A DNA stretch of 64,000 nucleotides from Pseudomonas viridiflava. Lineage in GTDB: Bacteria > Pseudomonadota > Gammaproteobacteria > Pseudomonadales > Pseudomonadaceae. The stretch spans positions 186,001-250,000 of the forward strand of contig NZ_UUIS01000075.1 in NCBI RefSeq assembly GCF_900589395.1. The letters are read 5' to 3'. Position 1 is the first letter of the stretch. The number at the start of each line of letters is the position of its first letter. The notes under the pieces were generated by a model. That model did not search any database. It was not told the DNA's origin and saw nothing but the letters and a program-made list of their open reading frames with translations. This document shows, in pieces, positions 7,441 to 15,727 of the stretch. The position numbers and the translations under genes were made by a program.

Positions 7441-8793
7441 ATGACCCAGACCGTCAACCCTTGTTCCGCGCCCTCCAGACCGTCGCTGCGCCGTGCCATC
7501 ACCGGCCCGATGCTGTTCCTGTTCATCCTGGGTGATGTGCTCGGTGCCGGTGTCTACGCACTGGCTGGCACCATTGCCGGTGAGGTGGGCGGTGCAATCT
7601 GGGTGCCGCTGCTGGTTGCACTGTTCTTTGCCATGCTCACTGCCGGCTCCTATGCCGAGTTGGTCACCAAGTACCCGCACGCCGGCGCCGCCTCGGTATT
7701 CGCTGAAAAGGCTTTCAAGTCGCCCTTGATTTCCTTTTTGGTGGGCTTTTGCATGCTGGCCGCGGCCGTGACCAGTGCGGCGGGGTTGTCGCTGGCCTTT
7801 GCCGGCGGCTACCTGGCCGCGTTCGTCGACGTGCCGGCGCCGCTGGCGGCGATGGTGTTTCTGGTGGTGATCGCGCTGCTCAATGCGCGCGGCATCAAGG
7901 AGTCGCTGGGCGCCAACATGGTCATGACCGTGATCGAGGTGTCCGGTCTGCTGTTGGTGGTGGTCGCCGCTGCCTGGTTCTTGCAGTCTGGCCAGGCTGA
8001 TCTTGCCCGCGCGGTCGAGTTCAAGCCGGGCGTCAATCCGGTGCTGGCCGTATTGGGCGCTGCGTTGCTGGCGTTCTACTCGTTTGTCGGTTTTGAGACG
8101 TCGGCCAACCTGGCCGAGGAAATCCGTGATGTGCGCAGGGTGTACCCACGCGCCTTGTTCGCGGCGCTGGTGGCGGCGGGTATCGTCTATATGGCGGTGG
8201 GCGTGGCCGCCTCGGCGGTGCTGCCCATGGAGCAGTTGGTCGCGACTTCGGCACCGCTGCTTGAAGTGGTCAAGGCGTCGGGCCTGGACATCCCGCCCAG
8301 GGTGTTTGCCTTCATTGCCCTGGTGGCGGTGGCCAATGGCGCGCTGCTGACCATGATCATGGCCAGCCGGCTCACCTATGGCATGGCCTGCCTGGACCTG
8401 CTGCCAAAGCCGCTGGCACACGTGCTGCCCAAGCGCCGTACGCCTTGGGTGGCAATCGTCGCCACAACCCTGGTGGCCATTGCCCTGACCCAGACCGGCA
8501 CGCTGGCGGCCCTGGCTGAAACCGTGGTGCTGCTGTTGCTGTTCGTGTTTCTCAGCACCAACCTGGCGGTGCTGGTACTGCGCCGCGACCCGGTGGGCGA
8601 GGCGCATTTTCGCGTGCCGACCTGGGTGCCGGTGCTGGCGATCGTGTCGTGCCTTGTGTTGCTCAGCCAGCAAAGCCTCGACACCTGGCTGCGCGGGGGC
8701 GGGTTGATGCTGCTGGGCGCCGTGCTGTATGCCTGCAACTGGATGGTGACACCCTCGGACGAAGCCGGTCGCGAGCCGGGACGCCCCGACTGA
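7441..8793 (+). CDS. APC-family amino acid/amine permease
   Basis: A 450-residue inner-membrane transporter of the amino acid-polyamine-organocation superfamily. The first helix carries the family hallmark GDVLGAGVYALAG near residues 30-42. About twelve hydrophobic segments follow, with SFVGFETSANLAEE near 217-230 in the position of the conserved helix-6 loop. The solute is probably an amino acid or amine and cannot be specified. The gene appears to be followed by the small gene at 8828 on the same strand, 34 bp away. Confidence 0.82.
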   Translation: MTQTVNPCSAPSRPSLRRAITGPMLFLFILGDVLGAGVYALAGTIAGEVGGAIWVPLLVALFFAMLTAGSYAELVTKYPHAGAASVFAEKAFKSPLISFLVGFCMLAAAVTSAAGLSLAFAGGYLAAFVDVPAPLAAMVFLVVIALLNARGIKESLGANMVMTVIEVSGLLLVVVAAAWFLQSGQADLARAVEFKPGVNPVLAVLGAALLAFYSFVGFETSANLAEEIRDVRRVYPRALFAALVAAGIVYMAVGVAASAVLPMEQLVATSAPLLEVVKASGLDIPPRVFAFIALVAVANGALLTMIMASRLTYGMACLDLLPKPLAHVLPKRRTPWVAIVATTLVAIALTQTGTLAALAETVVLLLLFVFLSTNLAVLVLRRDPVGEAHFRVPTWVPVLAIVSCLVLLSQQSLDTWLRGGGLMLLGAVLYACNWMVTPSDEAGREPGRPD

Positions 8794-8827
8794 ATTCATT
8801 GACCTGAAGCGAGAGGAGATCTGCCCA

Positions 8828-9097
8828 ATGAGCGAAACCGATCTTGAAATGGAACTCAAGGCCTGGCGCCTGCTGCTTGAAGACGACGTCTATCGCCTGG
8901 AGTTTCCCGAGGACTATCACACCACCCTGATCGAGCGGGCCAACGAACTGCGCACGCGTGAATGGATCAGCCAGGACGACTGGAACTTGCTCAAGACGGC
9001 GGCCGACCAGGCGTATGCCTTCACCACCGAGAAGCTGGCGCGCAACCTGCGTGACTGCCTCAAGGTCAGTTCGCTGCACTTGCCGGCGTTGCCCTGA
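8828..9097 (+). CDS. Small acidic protein of unknown function
   Basis: An 89-residue soluble protein with a good site (AGAGGAG) before ATG. It is acidic at its N-terminus (MSETDLEMELKAW), rich in Trp, Leu and Glu, and predicted to be helical; no signal or membrane segment is seen. I do not recognise the family. Same-strand position 34 bp after the permease suggests co-transcription. It ends just before the hairpin at 9108-9139, which also ends the convergent cyo operon. Confidence 0.65.
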   Translation: MSETDLEMELKAWRLLLEDDVYRLEFPEDYHTTLIERANELRTREWISQDDWNLLKTAADQAYAFTTEKLARNLRDCLKVSSLHLPALP

Positions 9098-9100
9098 ACG

Positions 9101-9139
9101 CAAAAAAGATGCCGGGTGCCTCACGGGCAGCCCGGCATC
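9101..9139 (-). terminator. Rho-independent terminator of the cyo operon
   Basis: The stem GATGCCGGG (9108-9116) pairs with CCCGGCATC (9131-9139). On the minus strand the hairpin is followed directly by a run of six T, giving a classic terminator 20 bp past the cyoD stop. On the plus strand the trailing bases are AAAA, so it is mainly a minus-strand signal, although it lies between convergent genes. Confidence 0.85.
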
Positions 9140-9159
9140 GAAAACCTTCCTTCAGTGTT

Positions 9160-9498
9160 TCAGTGCGCCAGCATGTTGTGGTGAATGCTGTTCATGATCC
9201 ACAACGACAGGCCTACCAGCAGCGCAATGATCACGGCGGTAAACACCAGCGCAATCAGGTTCCAGCGCTGCTCCGAGGCGGTGTCCAGGTGCAGGAAGAA
9301 CTTCAAATGCGCAAAGATCTGCACCGCGCCGAATGCGACCACTACCCAGACGGTGACATTGCGCGGCAGCACCGGGTACATGACCAGGGCGAAGGGAATG
9401 AGGGTCAGCAGTACCGACAGGATGAACCCGACGTGATACGAGCGGCGGCTGCCGTGACTGCTGCCAGCGCTGCTGTGAACCGGACTTTGTCTGTACAT
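9160..9498 (-). CDS. cyoD: Cytochrome bo3 ubiquinol oxidase subunit IV
   Basis: A 112-residue small integral membrane subunit with three hydrophobic segments and the family motifs HVGFILSVLLTLIPFA and QIFAHLKFFLHLD. The subunit assists assembly of the CuB/heme o3 centre in subunit I. The start MYRQSPVH is chosen because it lies one base after the cyoC stop; longer forms would overlap cyoC. A strong terminator follows immediately, so the operon ends here and no heme O synthase gene (cyoE) is attached. Confidence 0.9.
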   Translation of the reverse strand: MYRQSPVHSSAGSSHGSRRSYHVGFILSVLLTLIPFALVMYPVLPRNVTVWVVVAFGAVQIFAHLKFFLHLDTASEQRWNLIALVFTAVIIALLVGLSLWIMNSIHHNMLAH

Positions 9499-9499
9499 G

Positions 9500-10114
9500 T
9501 CATGCCACTCCCAACAGGTAAACGACGGTAAATACGCAGATCCAGACGACATCGAGGAAATGCCAGAACAGGCTCAGGCAACTGAGCCGTGTGGCGTTGG
9601 TGCTGGTCAGCCCGTGCTGCTTGACTTGCGCCATGACCACCAGCATCCAGATCAGGCCGGTGAACACGTGGGCGCCGTGGGTGCCGACCAGGGTAAAGAA
9701 CGCGGTCAGGAAAGCGCTGCGGTCCGGGCCGTAGCCCTCGGCGATCAGATGATGGAATTCATTGATCTCCATGACGATAAAGCCGCACCCCAACAGGAAC
9801 GTCACGCCCAGCCAGCGCAACACGCCTGCCTTGGAGCCGTGGTTCATCGCCAGCATGGCGTAGCCGTAGGTAATACTGCTCAACAGCAGCAGCATGGTCT
9901 CGACCAGCACGTAGGGCAGCTCGAAAATGTCGAGGGTCGACGGTCCGCCGGCCACGCTGTCGCGCAGCACGGCATAGCCGGCAAACAGGGTGGCGAACAG
10001 GATGCAGTCGGTCATCAGGTAGACCCAGAAGCCGAACACGCTCATGGACCCTGCGTCCTCATGGCCCTGTTCATGGTTGTGGGCGATGTCTTTTTCCATC
10101 ACGAGATTGGACAT
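9500..10114 (-). CDS. cyoC: Cytochrome bo3 ubiquinol oxidase subunit III
   Basis: A 204-residue five-helix membrane subunit of the heme-copper oxidase. It has FGFWVYLMTDCILFATLFA near the N-terminus, HFLDVVWICVF near the C-terminus and THGAHVFTGLIWM in the middle. The ATG at 10114 is preferred over a TTG six bases earlier that would lie inside cyoB. The stop of cyoB and this start are separated by two bases. It contributes no redox centre. Confidence 0.92.
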   Translation of the reverse strand: MSNLVMEKDIAHNHEQGHEDAGSMSVFGFWVYLMTDCILFATLFAGYAVLRDSVAGGPSTLDIFELPYVLVETMLLLLSSITYGYAMLAMNHGSKAGVLRWLGVTFLLGCGFIVMEINEFHHLIAEGYGPDRSAFLTAFFTLVGTHGAHVFTGLIWMLVVMAQVKQHGLTSTNATRLSCLSLFWHFLDVVWICVFTVVYLLGVA

Positions 10115-10116
10115 GA

Positions 10117-12090
10117 TCAAGCCTCCGCCAGGTCTTTGAGACGTGCTTTTTCGATGCGTGCCACTTCTTCGGCCGGGACGAAGTAGTCGGTGTCCTGGTC
10201 ATAGCTGCGCACGATCACGGCAACGATGGACGCCACCAGGCCGAAGATCGCCATCCACCAGATGTGCCATACCAGAGCGAAGCTGCAGATTAGGGCGAAG
10301 ACGCTGATCACCATGCCCGACGCGGTGTTGCGCGGCATGTGGATGCTGCGGTAGTCGGTGTGGCTGAGGGTGCTGACCCCGCGCTCCTTCATGCCCCAGT
10401 AGGCGTCCAGATCATCGACCTTGGGCTGCTCGGCGAAGTTGTAGAACGGCGGCGGGGAGGCGGTGGCCCATTCCAGCGTGCGCCCGTCCCACGGGTCGCC
10501 GGTCAGGTCGCGGTACTGGTGGCGGTTACGGATGCTGATGTAGAGCTGCAGCGCCTGGGTGGCCACCCCGCACAGGATGATGCCCACGCCCACCAGCTCC
10601 AGCAGCAGCCAGGGGCGCCATTCAGGGACGTCGAAGTGATTGAGCCGGCGGGTCATGCCCATGAAACCCAGGACATAGGACGGCATGAAGGCGAAATAAA
10701 ACCCGGTCAGCCAGCACCAGAAGGCGATCCGTCCCAGCCGGTCGTTGAGCCTGAAACCGAAGGCCTTGGGAAACCAGTAGGTCAGCCCGGCCATGTAGCC
10801 GAAGACCGCACCGCCAATGATGACGTTATGGAAGTGCGCGATCAGGAACAGGCTGTTGTGCAGCAGGAAGTCGGCTCCGGGCACCGCCAGCAGCACGCCG
10901 GTCATGCCGCCGATGCTGAAGGTGACGATAAAGCCCAGCGTCCACAGCATCGGTGTCTCGAAGCGCACTCGCCCGCGGTACATGGTGAACAGCCAGGTGA
11001 AGATCTTCACCCCGGTCGGCACCGCGATGATCATCGTCATGATGCCGAAGAAGGCATTGACGTTGGCTCCGGCGCCCATGGTGAAGAAGTGGTGCAGCCA
11101 GACGATGAACGACAGGAGGGTGATCGCGATCGTGGCCCAGACCAGCGACACATAGCCGAACAGGCGCTTGCTGCTGAAGGTGGCGGCGATCTCCGAGAAA
11201 ATGCCGAACGCCGGCAGGATCAGGATGTACACCTCCGGGTGCCCCCAGGCCCAGATCAGGTTGACGTACATCATCGGGTTGCCGCCGGCCTCGTTGGTGA
11301 AGAAGTGCATGCCCAGGTAGCGGTCCAGCGAGAGCATGAACAGGGTCGCGGTCAGGATCGGAAACGAGGCCAGGATCAGGATCGAGGTGCACAGGGCGTT
11401 CCAGGTGAACACGGGCATCTTGAACAGCGTCATGCCGGTGGTGCGCATCTTCAGGATGGTCACGAAGAAGTTCAGGCCCGTCAGCAACGTGCCGATTCCG
11501 GAGATCTGCAACGACCAGATGTAATAGTCGACCCCCACCCCCGGGCTGTAGGCAAGGCCCGATAACGGCGGGTACGCCACCCAGCCGGTGCGAGCGAACT
11601 CGCCCACGCCCAAAGAGATATTGACCAGGGCCGCGCCGACCACGAATAGCCAGAAGCTCAAGGCATTGAGAAACGGGTAGGCCACATCCCGGGCGCCGAT
11701 CTGCAGTGGCACGATGATGTTCATCAGGCCCACGACAAAGGGCATGGCCATGAAGAAAATCATGATCACGCCGTGGGCGGTGAAAATCTGGTCGTAGTGT
11801 TCCGGCGGCAGGTAGCCCGGCCCGCCACTGGCCGCCATCGCTTGCTGGGTGCGCATCATGATCGCGTCGGAGAAGCCGCGCAGTAGCATCACCAGTGCCA
11901 CGATGATGTACATGCAGCCGATCTTCTTGTGGTCCACCGTGGTGAACCACTCGCGCCAGATATACCCCCACTGGCGTTTCCAGGTGATCGAGCCCACCAG
12001 CGCCACCCCCATCAGGCCCACCACCGCCAGGGTATACATGACAATGGGTTCGCTGGTCGGGATAGCGTCCCAGGACAGTTTTCCAAACAT
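10117..12090 (-). CDS. cyoB: Cytochrome bo3 ubiquinol oxidase subunit I
   Basis: The 657-residue catalytic subunit, close in length to the E. coli protein. The CuB/active-site segment WAWGHPEVY supplies the His-Tyr cross-link pair. Further CuB histidines are in LHHFFTMG, and the two heme-ligand histidines in AHFHNVIIGG. The quinol-site pair Arg-x3-Asp is visible in RGFSDAIMM. It oxidises ubiquinol and reduces O2 to water with proton pumping. It is preceded by cyoA with a two-base gap and followed by cyoC. Confidence 0.95.
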   Translation of the reverse strand: MFGKLSWDAIPTSEPIVMYTLAVVGLMGVALVGSITWKRQWGYIWREWFTTVDHKKIGCMYIIVALVMLLRGFSDAIMMRTQQAMAASGGPGYLPPEHYDQIFTAHGVIMIFFMAMPFVVGLMNIIVPLQIGARDVAYPFLNALSFWLFVVGAALVNISLGVGEFARTGWVAYPPLSGLAYSPGVGVDYYIWSLQISGIGTLLTGLNFFVTILKMRTTGMTLFKMPVFTWNALCTSILILASFPILTATLFMLSLDRYLGMHFFTNEAGGNPMMYVNLIWAWGHPEVYILILPAFGIFSEIAATFSSKRLFGYVSLVWATIAITLLSFIVWLHHFFTMGAGANVNAFFGIMTMIIAVPTGVKIFTWLFTMYRGRVRFETPMLWTLGFIVTFSIGGMTGVLLAVPGADFLLHNSLFLIAHFHNVIIGGAVFGYMAGLTYWFPKAFGFRLNDRLGRIAFWCWLTGFYFAFMPSYVLGFMGMTRRLNHFDVPEWRPWLLLELVGVGIILCGVATQALQLYISIRNRHQYRDLTGDPWDGRTLEWATASPPPFYNFAEQPKVDDLDAYWGMKERGVSTLSHTDYRSIHMPRNTASGMVISVFALICSFALVWHIWWMAIFGLVASIVAVIVRSYDQDTDYFVPAEEVARIEKARLKDLAEA

Positions 12091-12092
12091 GA

Positions 12093-13022
12093 TTAATGCT
12101 CCTCGGCCATCAAATCTTTTTGCGCATCAGTGCGCGGTTGCGGCGCAGGCGTTTGAACCTGGTCGCGCGTCCCACCCCGGGCTTTGTTCATGCCTTCGTA
12201 CTTGTCGACAATGTTCAGGAACAGGCGCTCCTGAACAGGTGAGTAGTAAGTAACTTCGTGTTTTACAGTGGGCTTGGCCAGCGTGGCATAAGTGGCATCG
12301 TTCAAGGGGCGGGGAGCGGATTTCACTTTTTCGATCCAGGCCTGGTAATCGTCCGGGCTCAATGAGCGTGTCGAGAAGTTCATATCGGAAAAGCCATGGC
12401 CGTTATAGTTGGCGGCAATGCCGCGAAACTCGCCGGTTTCGTTTGCAATCAAATGAAGTTTGGTTTGCATGCCGGCCATGGCATAAATCTGCCCGCCCAG
12501 GGCCGGAATAAAGAACGACGTCATGGCCGCATCGGAGGTGACGGTAAAACGCACTGGGGTATTGACCGGCAGCGCCAGTTCATTGACCGAGGCAATGCCC
12601 AGGTCGGGGTAGATAAACAACCATTTCCAGTCGATGGCCACCACTTGCACATTGATGTGGTCAACGTCCGAATCCAGTGGTCGGTACGGATCCAGGGCGT
12701 GAGTGGTGTGCCAGGTCACCCAGCCCAGCACGCAGATGATCAGGAACGGCACACCCCAGACCACCGCTTCGATCTTGTGCGAACTGGCCCAGCGCGGCGT
12801 GTAGCGGGCCTTTTTGTTGGTGGCCCGGTAACGATAGGCGAACAGGAACGTCATCACGATGACCGGCACGACCACCAGCAGCATCAGGCCGGTGGCCAGG
12901 ATGATCAGGTCCCGTTCATCCCGGGCTACATCCCCCTTGGGATTGAAGACAATCAGGTTGCAGCCCGTTAATAGGAAACTGGCAGCAAGGTACGCCAGGT
13001 GGGGTACGTAAGTTCGCTTCAT
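12093..13022 (-). CDS. cyoA: Cytochrome bo3 ubiquinol oxidase subunit II (lipoprotein)
   Basis: A 309-residue periplasmic cupredoxin-fold subunit anchored by lipid and two helices. The lipobox LLTGC places the lipidated Cys at 21. Transmembrane segments follow near 40-65 and 85-110. The signature VVAIDWKWLFIYPDLGIA lies at the start of the periplasmic domain, which has no CuA ligands, as expected for a quinol oxidase. The start MKRTYVPH is preceded by CAGGAG. It is the first gene of cyoABCD. Confidence 0.93.
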   Translation of the reverse strand: MKRTYVPHLAYLAASFLLTGCNLIVFNPKGDVARDERDLIILATGLMLLVVVPVIVMTFLFAYRYRATNKKARYTPRWASSHKIEAVVWGVPFLIICVLGWVTWHTTHALDPYRPLDSDVDHINVQVVAIDWKWLFIYPDLGIASVNELALPVNTPVRFTVTSDAAMTSFFIPALGGQIYAMAGMQTKLHLIANETGEFRGIAANYNGHGFSDMNFSTRSLSPDDYQAWIEKVKSAPRPLNDATYATLAKPTVKHEVTYYSPVQERLFLNIVDKYEGMNKARGGTRDQVQTPAPQPRTDAQKDLMAEEH

Positions 13023-13422
13023 TACAGGCTCCTGTCGAATGGCTGGTCCGTGTTGAAAGCGAGACGGCAACGCACTTGGATAATCAGGCAGTGCGCCCAT
13101 ACTGGCCGCTGCGCGTGGTTGACAGCGAAGCGAAGTTGCGGCGCAGGTTGGCCGTTGACCCAGCGAGGGCGTCTCGCTTAGTTGTCAGTTTGCGAGGCCG
13201 CTGATTAAAAGCGTTGTTCAGTAAGTTCGCCGCCGTCTCGAAGTTTTTTGAATAAGCCTCTTGGTGTTGGTGCAATGAATTGTTACGCAGGCTGACGAAC
13301 GGTTAAACAAGCGAAACGGCGCCAGGCACTAACAACCTGCGCGCTGACCGACTGCCGGAAGCAGGGAATCATTCAGGCCACTGGCAGGTCACTGGGGAAA
13401 TACCTTATGTAAGGAGCGCATC
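13023..13422. other. Intergenic region upstream of cyoA (about 400 bp)
   Basis: This stretch lies between the divergent cyo operon and a small plus-strand gene and should hold both promoters. A 63-codon minus-strand frame from a TTG at 13275 is open, but it has no ribosome site or recognisable character. No convincing Anr/Fnr box (TTGAT-N4-ATCAA) was seen. Confidence 0.5.
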
Positions 13423-13737
13423 ATGTTTGTTCGTGGCAAGGCGTATGACACGTGGGTCGAACAGGGGCAGGCCGATGAATGCTTCGAGCAGGAAGCGGAA
13501 AACGGCTGCCATATCGAAGTGCGGGCCAGGGAAGTGGAAGGGGGCGACATCAAGGTGTTTCTCGGGGTCTACGGCGATGGCGGCCAGCCGGTGGTGGAAC
13601 GGATCACGACGCTGCCTGGCAGCGAGTGGGATGTCGAGCGCGCGCTCAAGCGCGGCATCGATCAGGCCGAGCGCATCGCCGGCGGTGAGTCGGGGCGCTT
13701 ACCCTGCGCTGATCCGCACCTGCATGGTGATGACTGA
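13423..13737 (+). CDS. Conserved hypothetical protein, 104 residues
   Basis: A small soluble acidic protein starting MFVRGKAYDTW, with TAAGGAG upstream of ATG. The body has a beta-rich pattern (CHIEVRAREVEGGDIKVFLGVYG) and then a helix (WDVERALKRGIDQAERIAGG). This arrangement is common among uncharacterised Pseudomonas proteins; I cannot give a function. The last residues, after about 90, run straight into degraded sequence, so the C-terminus may be altered. Confidence 0.6.
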   Translation: MFVRGKAYDTWVEQGQADECFEQEAENGCHIEVRAREVEGGDIKVFLGVYGDGGQPVVERITTLPGSEWDVERALKRGIDQAERIAGGESGRLPCADPHLHGDD

Positions 13738-13739
13738 CG

Positions 13740-14060
13740 GTGCGCCAGGCATGCAGGCCGGTGAGGGTTGCATCGCCGGGCTTGCCGGTGCTGAAGCTGT
13801 AATACGGGCTGCTGGCATGGCGCCTGGCATAGCCGTAGGCGAATACGGTGATGCCCGACGCACCGGCATGGGTGGGCCATATGGAAGCCATCGGCAAGCC
13901 ACGCCATGGAGCCTGTCAGGTCGCCGGCGGTAATCTCGGCGACCATCATCACCCGCGTAAGCGCCACCACCCACAGGGTTCGCCGGGCGTTTTCATTGTG
14001 CGCGGCGCCGAGATAGACAGGGTCATGGACATAGGGGCTGTTGATGTCGGCATTCATCAT
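13740..14060 (-). pseudogene. Truncated, frameshifted CDF metal exporter (DmeF-like)
   Basis: The N-terminal third of a cation diffusion facilitator is readable from ATG at 14060/14057: YLGAAHNENARRTLWVV, then GSMAWLADGFHMA. Near 13870 the frame is lost and homology continues in another frame as THAGASGITVFAYGYARRHA and FSTGKPGD. It then stops near 13750, so most of the protein is absent. The intact protein would export Co2+/Ni2+ type cations across the inner membrane. The fragment cannot make a working transporter. Confidence 0.75.
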
Positions 14061-14103
14061 CGGGGGGTAACGGCGATGAGGCCGGCGGCACCAGCACGTG
14101 CCA

Positions 14104-14326
14104 TCCGTTCGAACATCTACCACCCCATCGACACCGCCAAGCCTTTGGACGTCTGGACCCGCTTTGATAGAGGGGCGCACTGCACCACCCGCTTCGAAGG
14201 CCGCCCGCCGACCCTGCGTGCCACGGTGCAGAACGTCTTCGATCGTGAGTACGGGTCGGGCGTGGCGTCGTATGGGCGTTCTCGCCGGGGTATCCTCGGA
14301 CGTTGCAGGTGCCGGTCGATTTCTGA
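14104..14326 (+). pseudogene. C-terminal remnant of a TonB-dependent (siderophore) receptor
   Basis: The plus strand encodes the last strands of an outer-membrane receptor: LDVWTRFDRGA, then RPPTLRATVQNVFDREY and SGVASYG. A frameshift near 14280 leads to GYPRTLQVPVDF and a TGA at 14324-14326, the typical terminal Phe. Everything upstream is missing. It overlaps the edge of the CDF remnant on the other strand, indicating deletions in this interval. Confidence 0.7.
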
Positions 14327-14641
14327 GGTCTTTCATGCCATGGACGGGCAAGGGTGCATCGCTTTGTTGCACGAAAGCCATCTGAGTGCAGAGAGTAATT
14401 ACAGTCAGCTCGGGTAATAAAAGGCCCGACACGTCACTCAATAGTGGCGTGCTCATCGCTTATTTGAATGTTTCATCAACGCGTATTTGAATGTTTTGCA
14501 ACGCGTCATGCCGATTTAACATGGGTTTACATGTGCACTGCATGATGCTGTCCAGCACCTGCCAATGGCTGCAGCACAGGCGGGTCATGTTTAGCCAGCT
14601 ATCCGGATTCGGTCTTTATTGGAATATTCCATGACAGCTCC
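14327..14641. other. Intergenic sequence between gene remnants
   Basis: About 315 bp with stop codons in all frames at short distance. It contains a near-duplicate phrase (GCGTATTTGAATGTTTT and CTTATTTGAATGTTTCAT near 14459-14495). I see no gene, terminator or operator here. Confidence 0.4.
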
Positions 14642-14860
14642 GTTGGACACCGACGCAAGGGATGCCTCGGATCGATTAAGGACGCAGAAGCCCAGCGCCA
14701 GGACAACACGTTACGGGCGACGGCAATCATCGAAATATCGGCCAGCGCCAATGACGTCACGCACAACACCGCACACTGTTGCGACACTGCCCGGCGCTCA
14801 CTGGACGAAGCGCAAAACAGCCAGAACCAGTCAACAGCAACACAATGCTCGGTCACGTAG
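14642..14860 (+). pseudogene. Probable remnant of a methyl-accepting chemotaxis protein
   Basis: An open stretch ending at TAG 14858-14860 reads KDAEAQRQDNTLRATAI, then SASANDVTHNTAHC and TARRSLDEAQ. The heptad character and the phrase resembling TA-IxExSAS-xxVxxNT match the methylation-helix region of chemoreceptors. There is no start, membrane segment or signalling hairpin nearby, so only a scrap survives. The match is by eye over about 50 residues, and a chance coiled coil cannot be excluded. Confidence 0.4.
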
Positions 14861-14959
14861 GCGACAGTGCTTTTTCGTTGGGCGATTGGGTCTCGATCTT
14901 GCAGCTTCTCGACCCAGGCGCGTGTGGAAGTGCCTGTTTTTTCGATCGACTCTTTATTT

Positions 14960-15670
14960 TCAAGTCGGAGGGCTGAGCGCAGAAGGTTTTCTTGCGCCTG
15001 CTGCAAGGTTCAACCAGAGCAGCATGGCAGCGAGAGAGGCGGCTACTGTCAGCGTAAGCCACATCATGACCAGTACGCTGAATGTAACGCTATTGTTTAA
15101 CTCACGGAAAATGCCGAAGGCAAAAGCGGTGTACCAAGACACCCCCGAAACTGCACCCGATGCGAGAAACAAGGCAGCTCTGCTGCGTGAGACGCCAAAA
15201 AACAGGGGGCGGCTCAAGTCGCGCAGCGCTTCTGGCAACACAAACGCATGGATGATGATTCCATTGATGGTCAGGGCGATCACCACAAGTATCTTCGCCC
15301 AGAGTTTGGGGTTTTCCAGTTTGTCCGGCGACTCCATCGCGTAAAGGGCCAGCAAACCCAGGCCTGACAGCCATAGGAGGCATAGTCCGGTAGTGACCGT
15401 GTCGCTGATGAAGTGAAAGGTGCGTCCGACTTCAACCGGCAGGCTCCCCCGGCGCAGCCAGCGGAAAATCCAGAGGTCCAGCATGGTCGCCCCGCCGAGA
15501 CCGAAGCACAGACCGAGCAGGTGTAGACCGACAAGGAGTGTCAGAACGTTTAGCGGTGGGAGTGGATCAGGCAAGGGAATGCTCAGCGCAAGTGTGTCTG
15601 CGAATAAGTGACCGCTACTGGAGAGCGCAAGCAGGCCGCCGAAAATCATGAAAGACGTTCGTATCGTCAT
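14960..15670 (-). CDS. Integral membrane protein of unknown function
   Basis: A 236-residue protein with about six hydrophobic segments: near 5-25, 38-66, 84-108, 125-147, 168-190 and 196-222. His, Asp and Arg residues flank the second and third (LHLLGLCFGLGG, RTFHFISDT). The layout resembles small copper-resistance-D or DUF2269-like membrane proteins, but I cannot assign it. It follows the aldo/keto reductase by 57 bp on the same strand and is probably co-transcribed with it. Confidence 0.65.
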   Translation of the reverse strand: MTIRTSFMIFGGLLALSSSGHLFADTLALSIPLPDPLPPLNVLTLLVGLHLLGLCFGLGGATMLDLWIFRWLRRGSLPVEVGRTFHFISDTVTTGLCLLWLSGLGLLALYAMESPDKLENPKLWAKILVVIALTINGIIIHAFVLPEALRDLSRPLFFGVSRSRAALFLASGAVSGVSWYTAFAFGIFRELNNSVTFSVLVMMWLTLTVAASLAAMLLWLNLAAGARKPSALSPPT

Positions 15671-15727
15671 TGGTTACGACCTCAGGCCAGTGTTGTTATT
15701 CAGCAGGCAGCACGGGCGTGGCCCCAC

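Noticed and set aside
7375..8859. Minus-strand open frame of 494 codons
   Set aside because: Antisense to the APC permease; extremely Gln/His/Arg-rich, no known fold.
10339..11565. Plus-strand open frame of 408 codons
   Set aside because: Antisense to cyoB; no independent support.
13084..13275. Small minus-strand frame upstream of cyoA
   Set aside because: TTG start without a ribosome site and no similarity; the interval is better explained as a promoter region.
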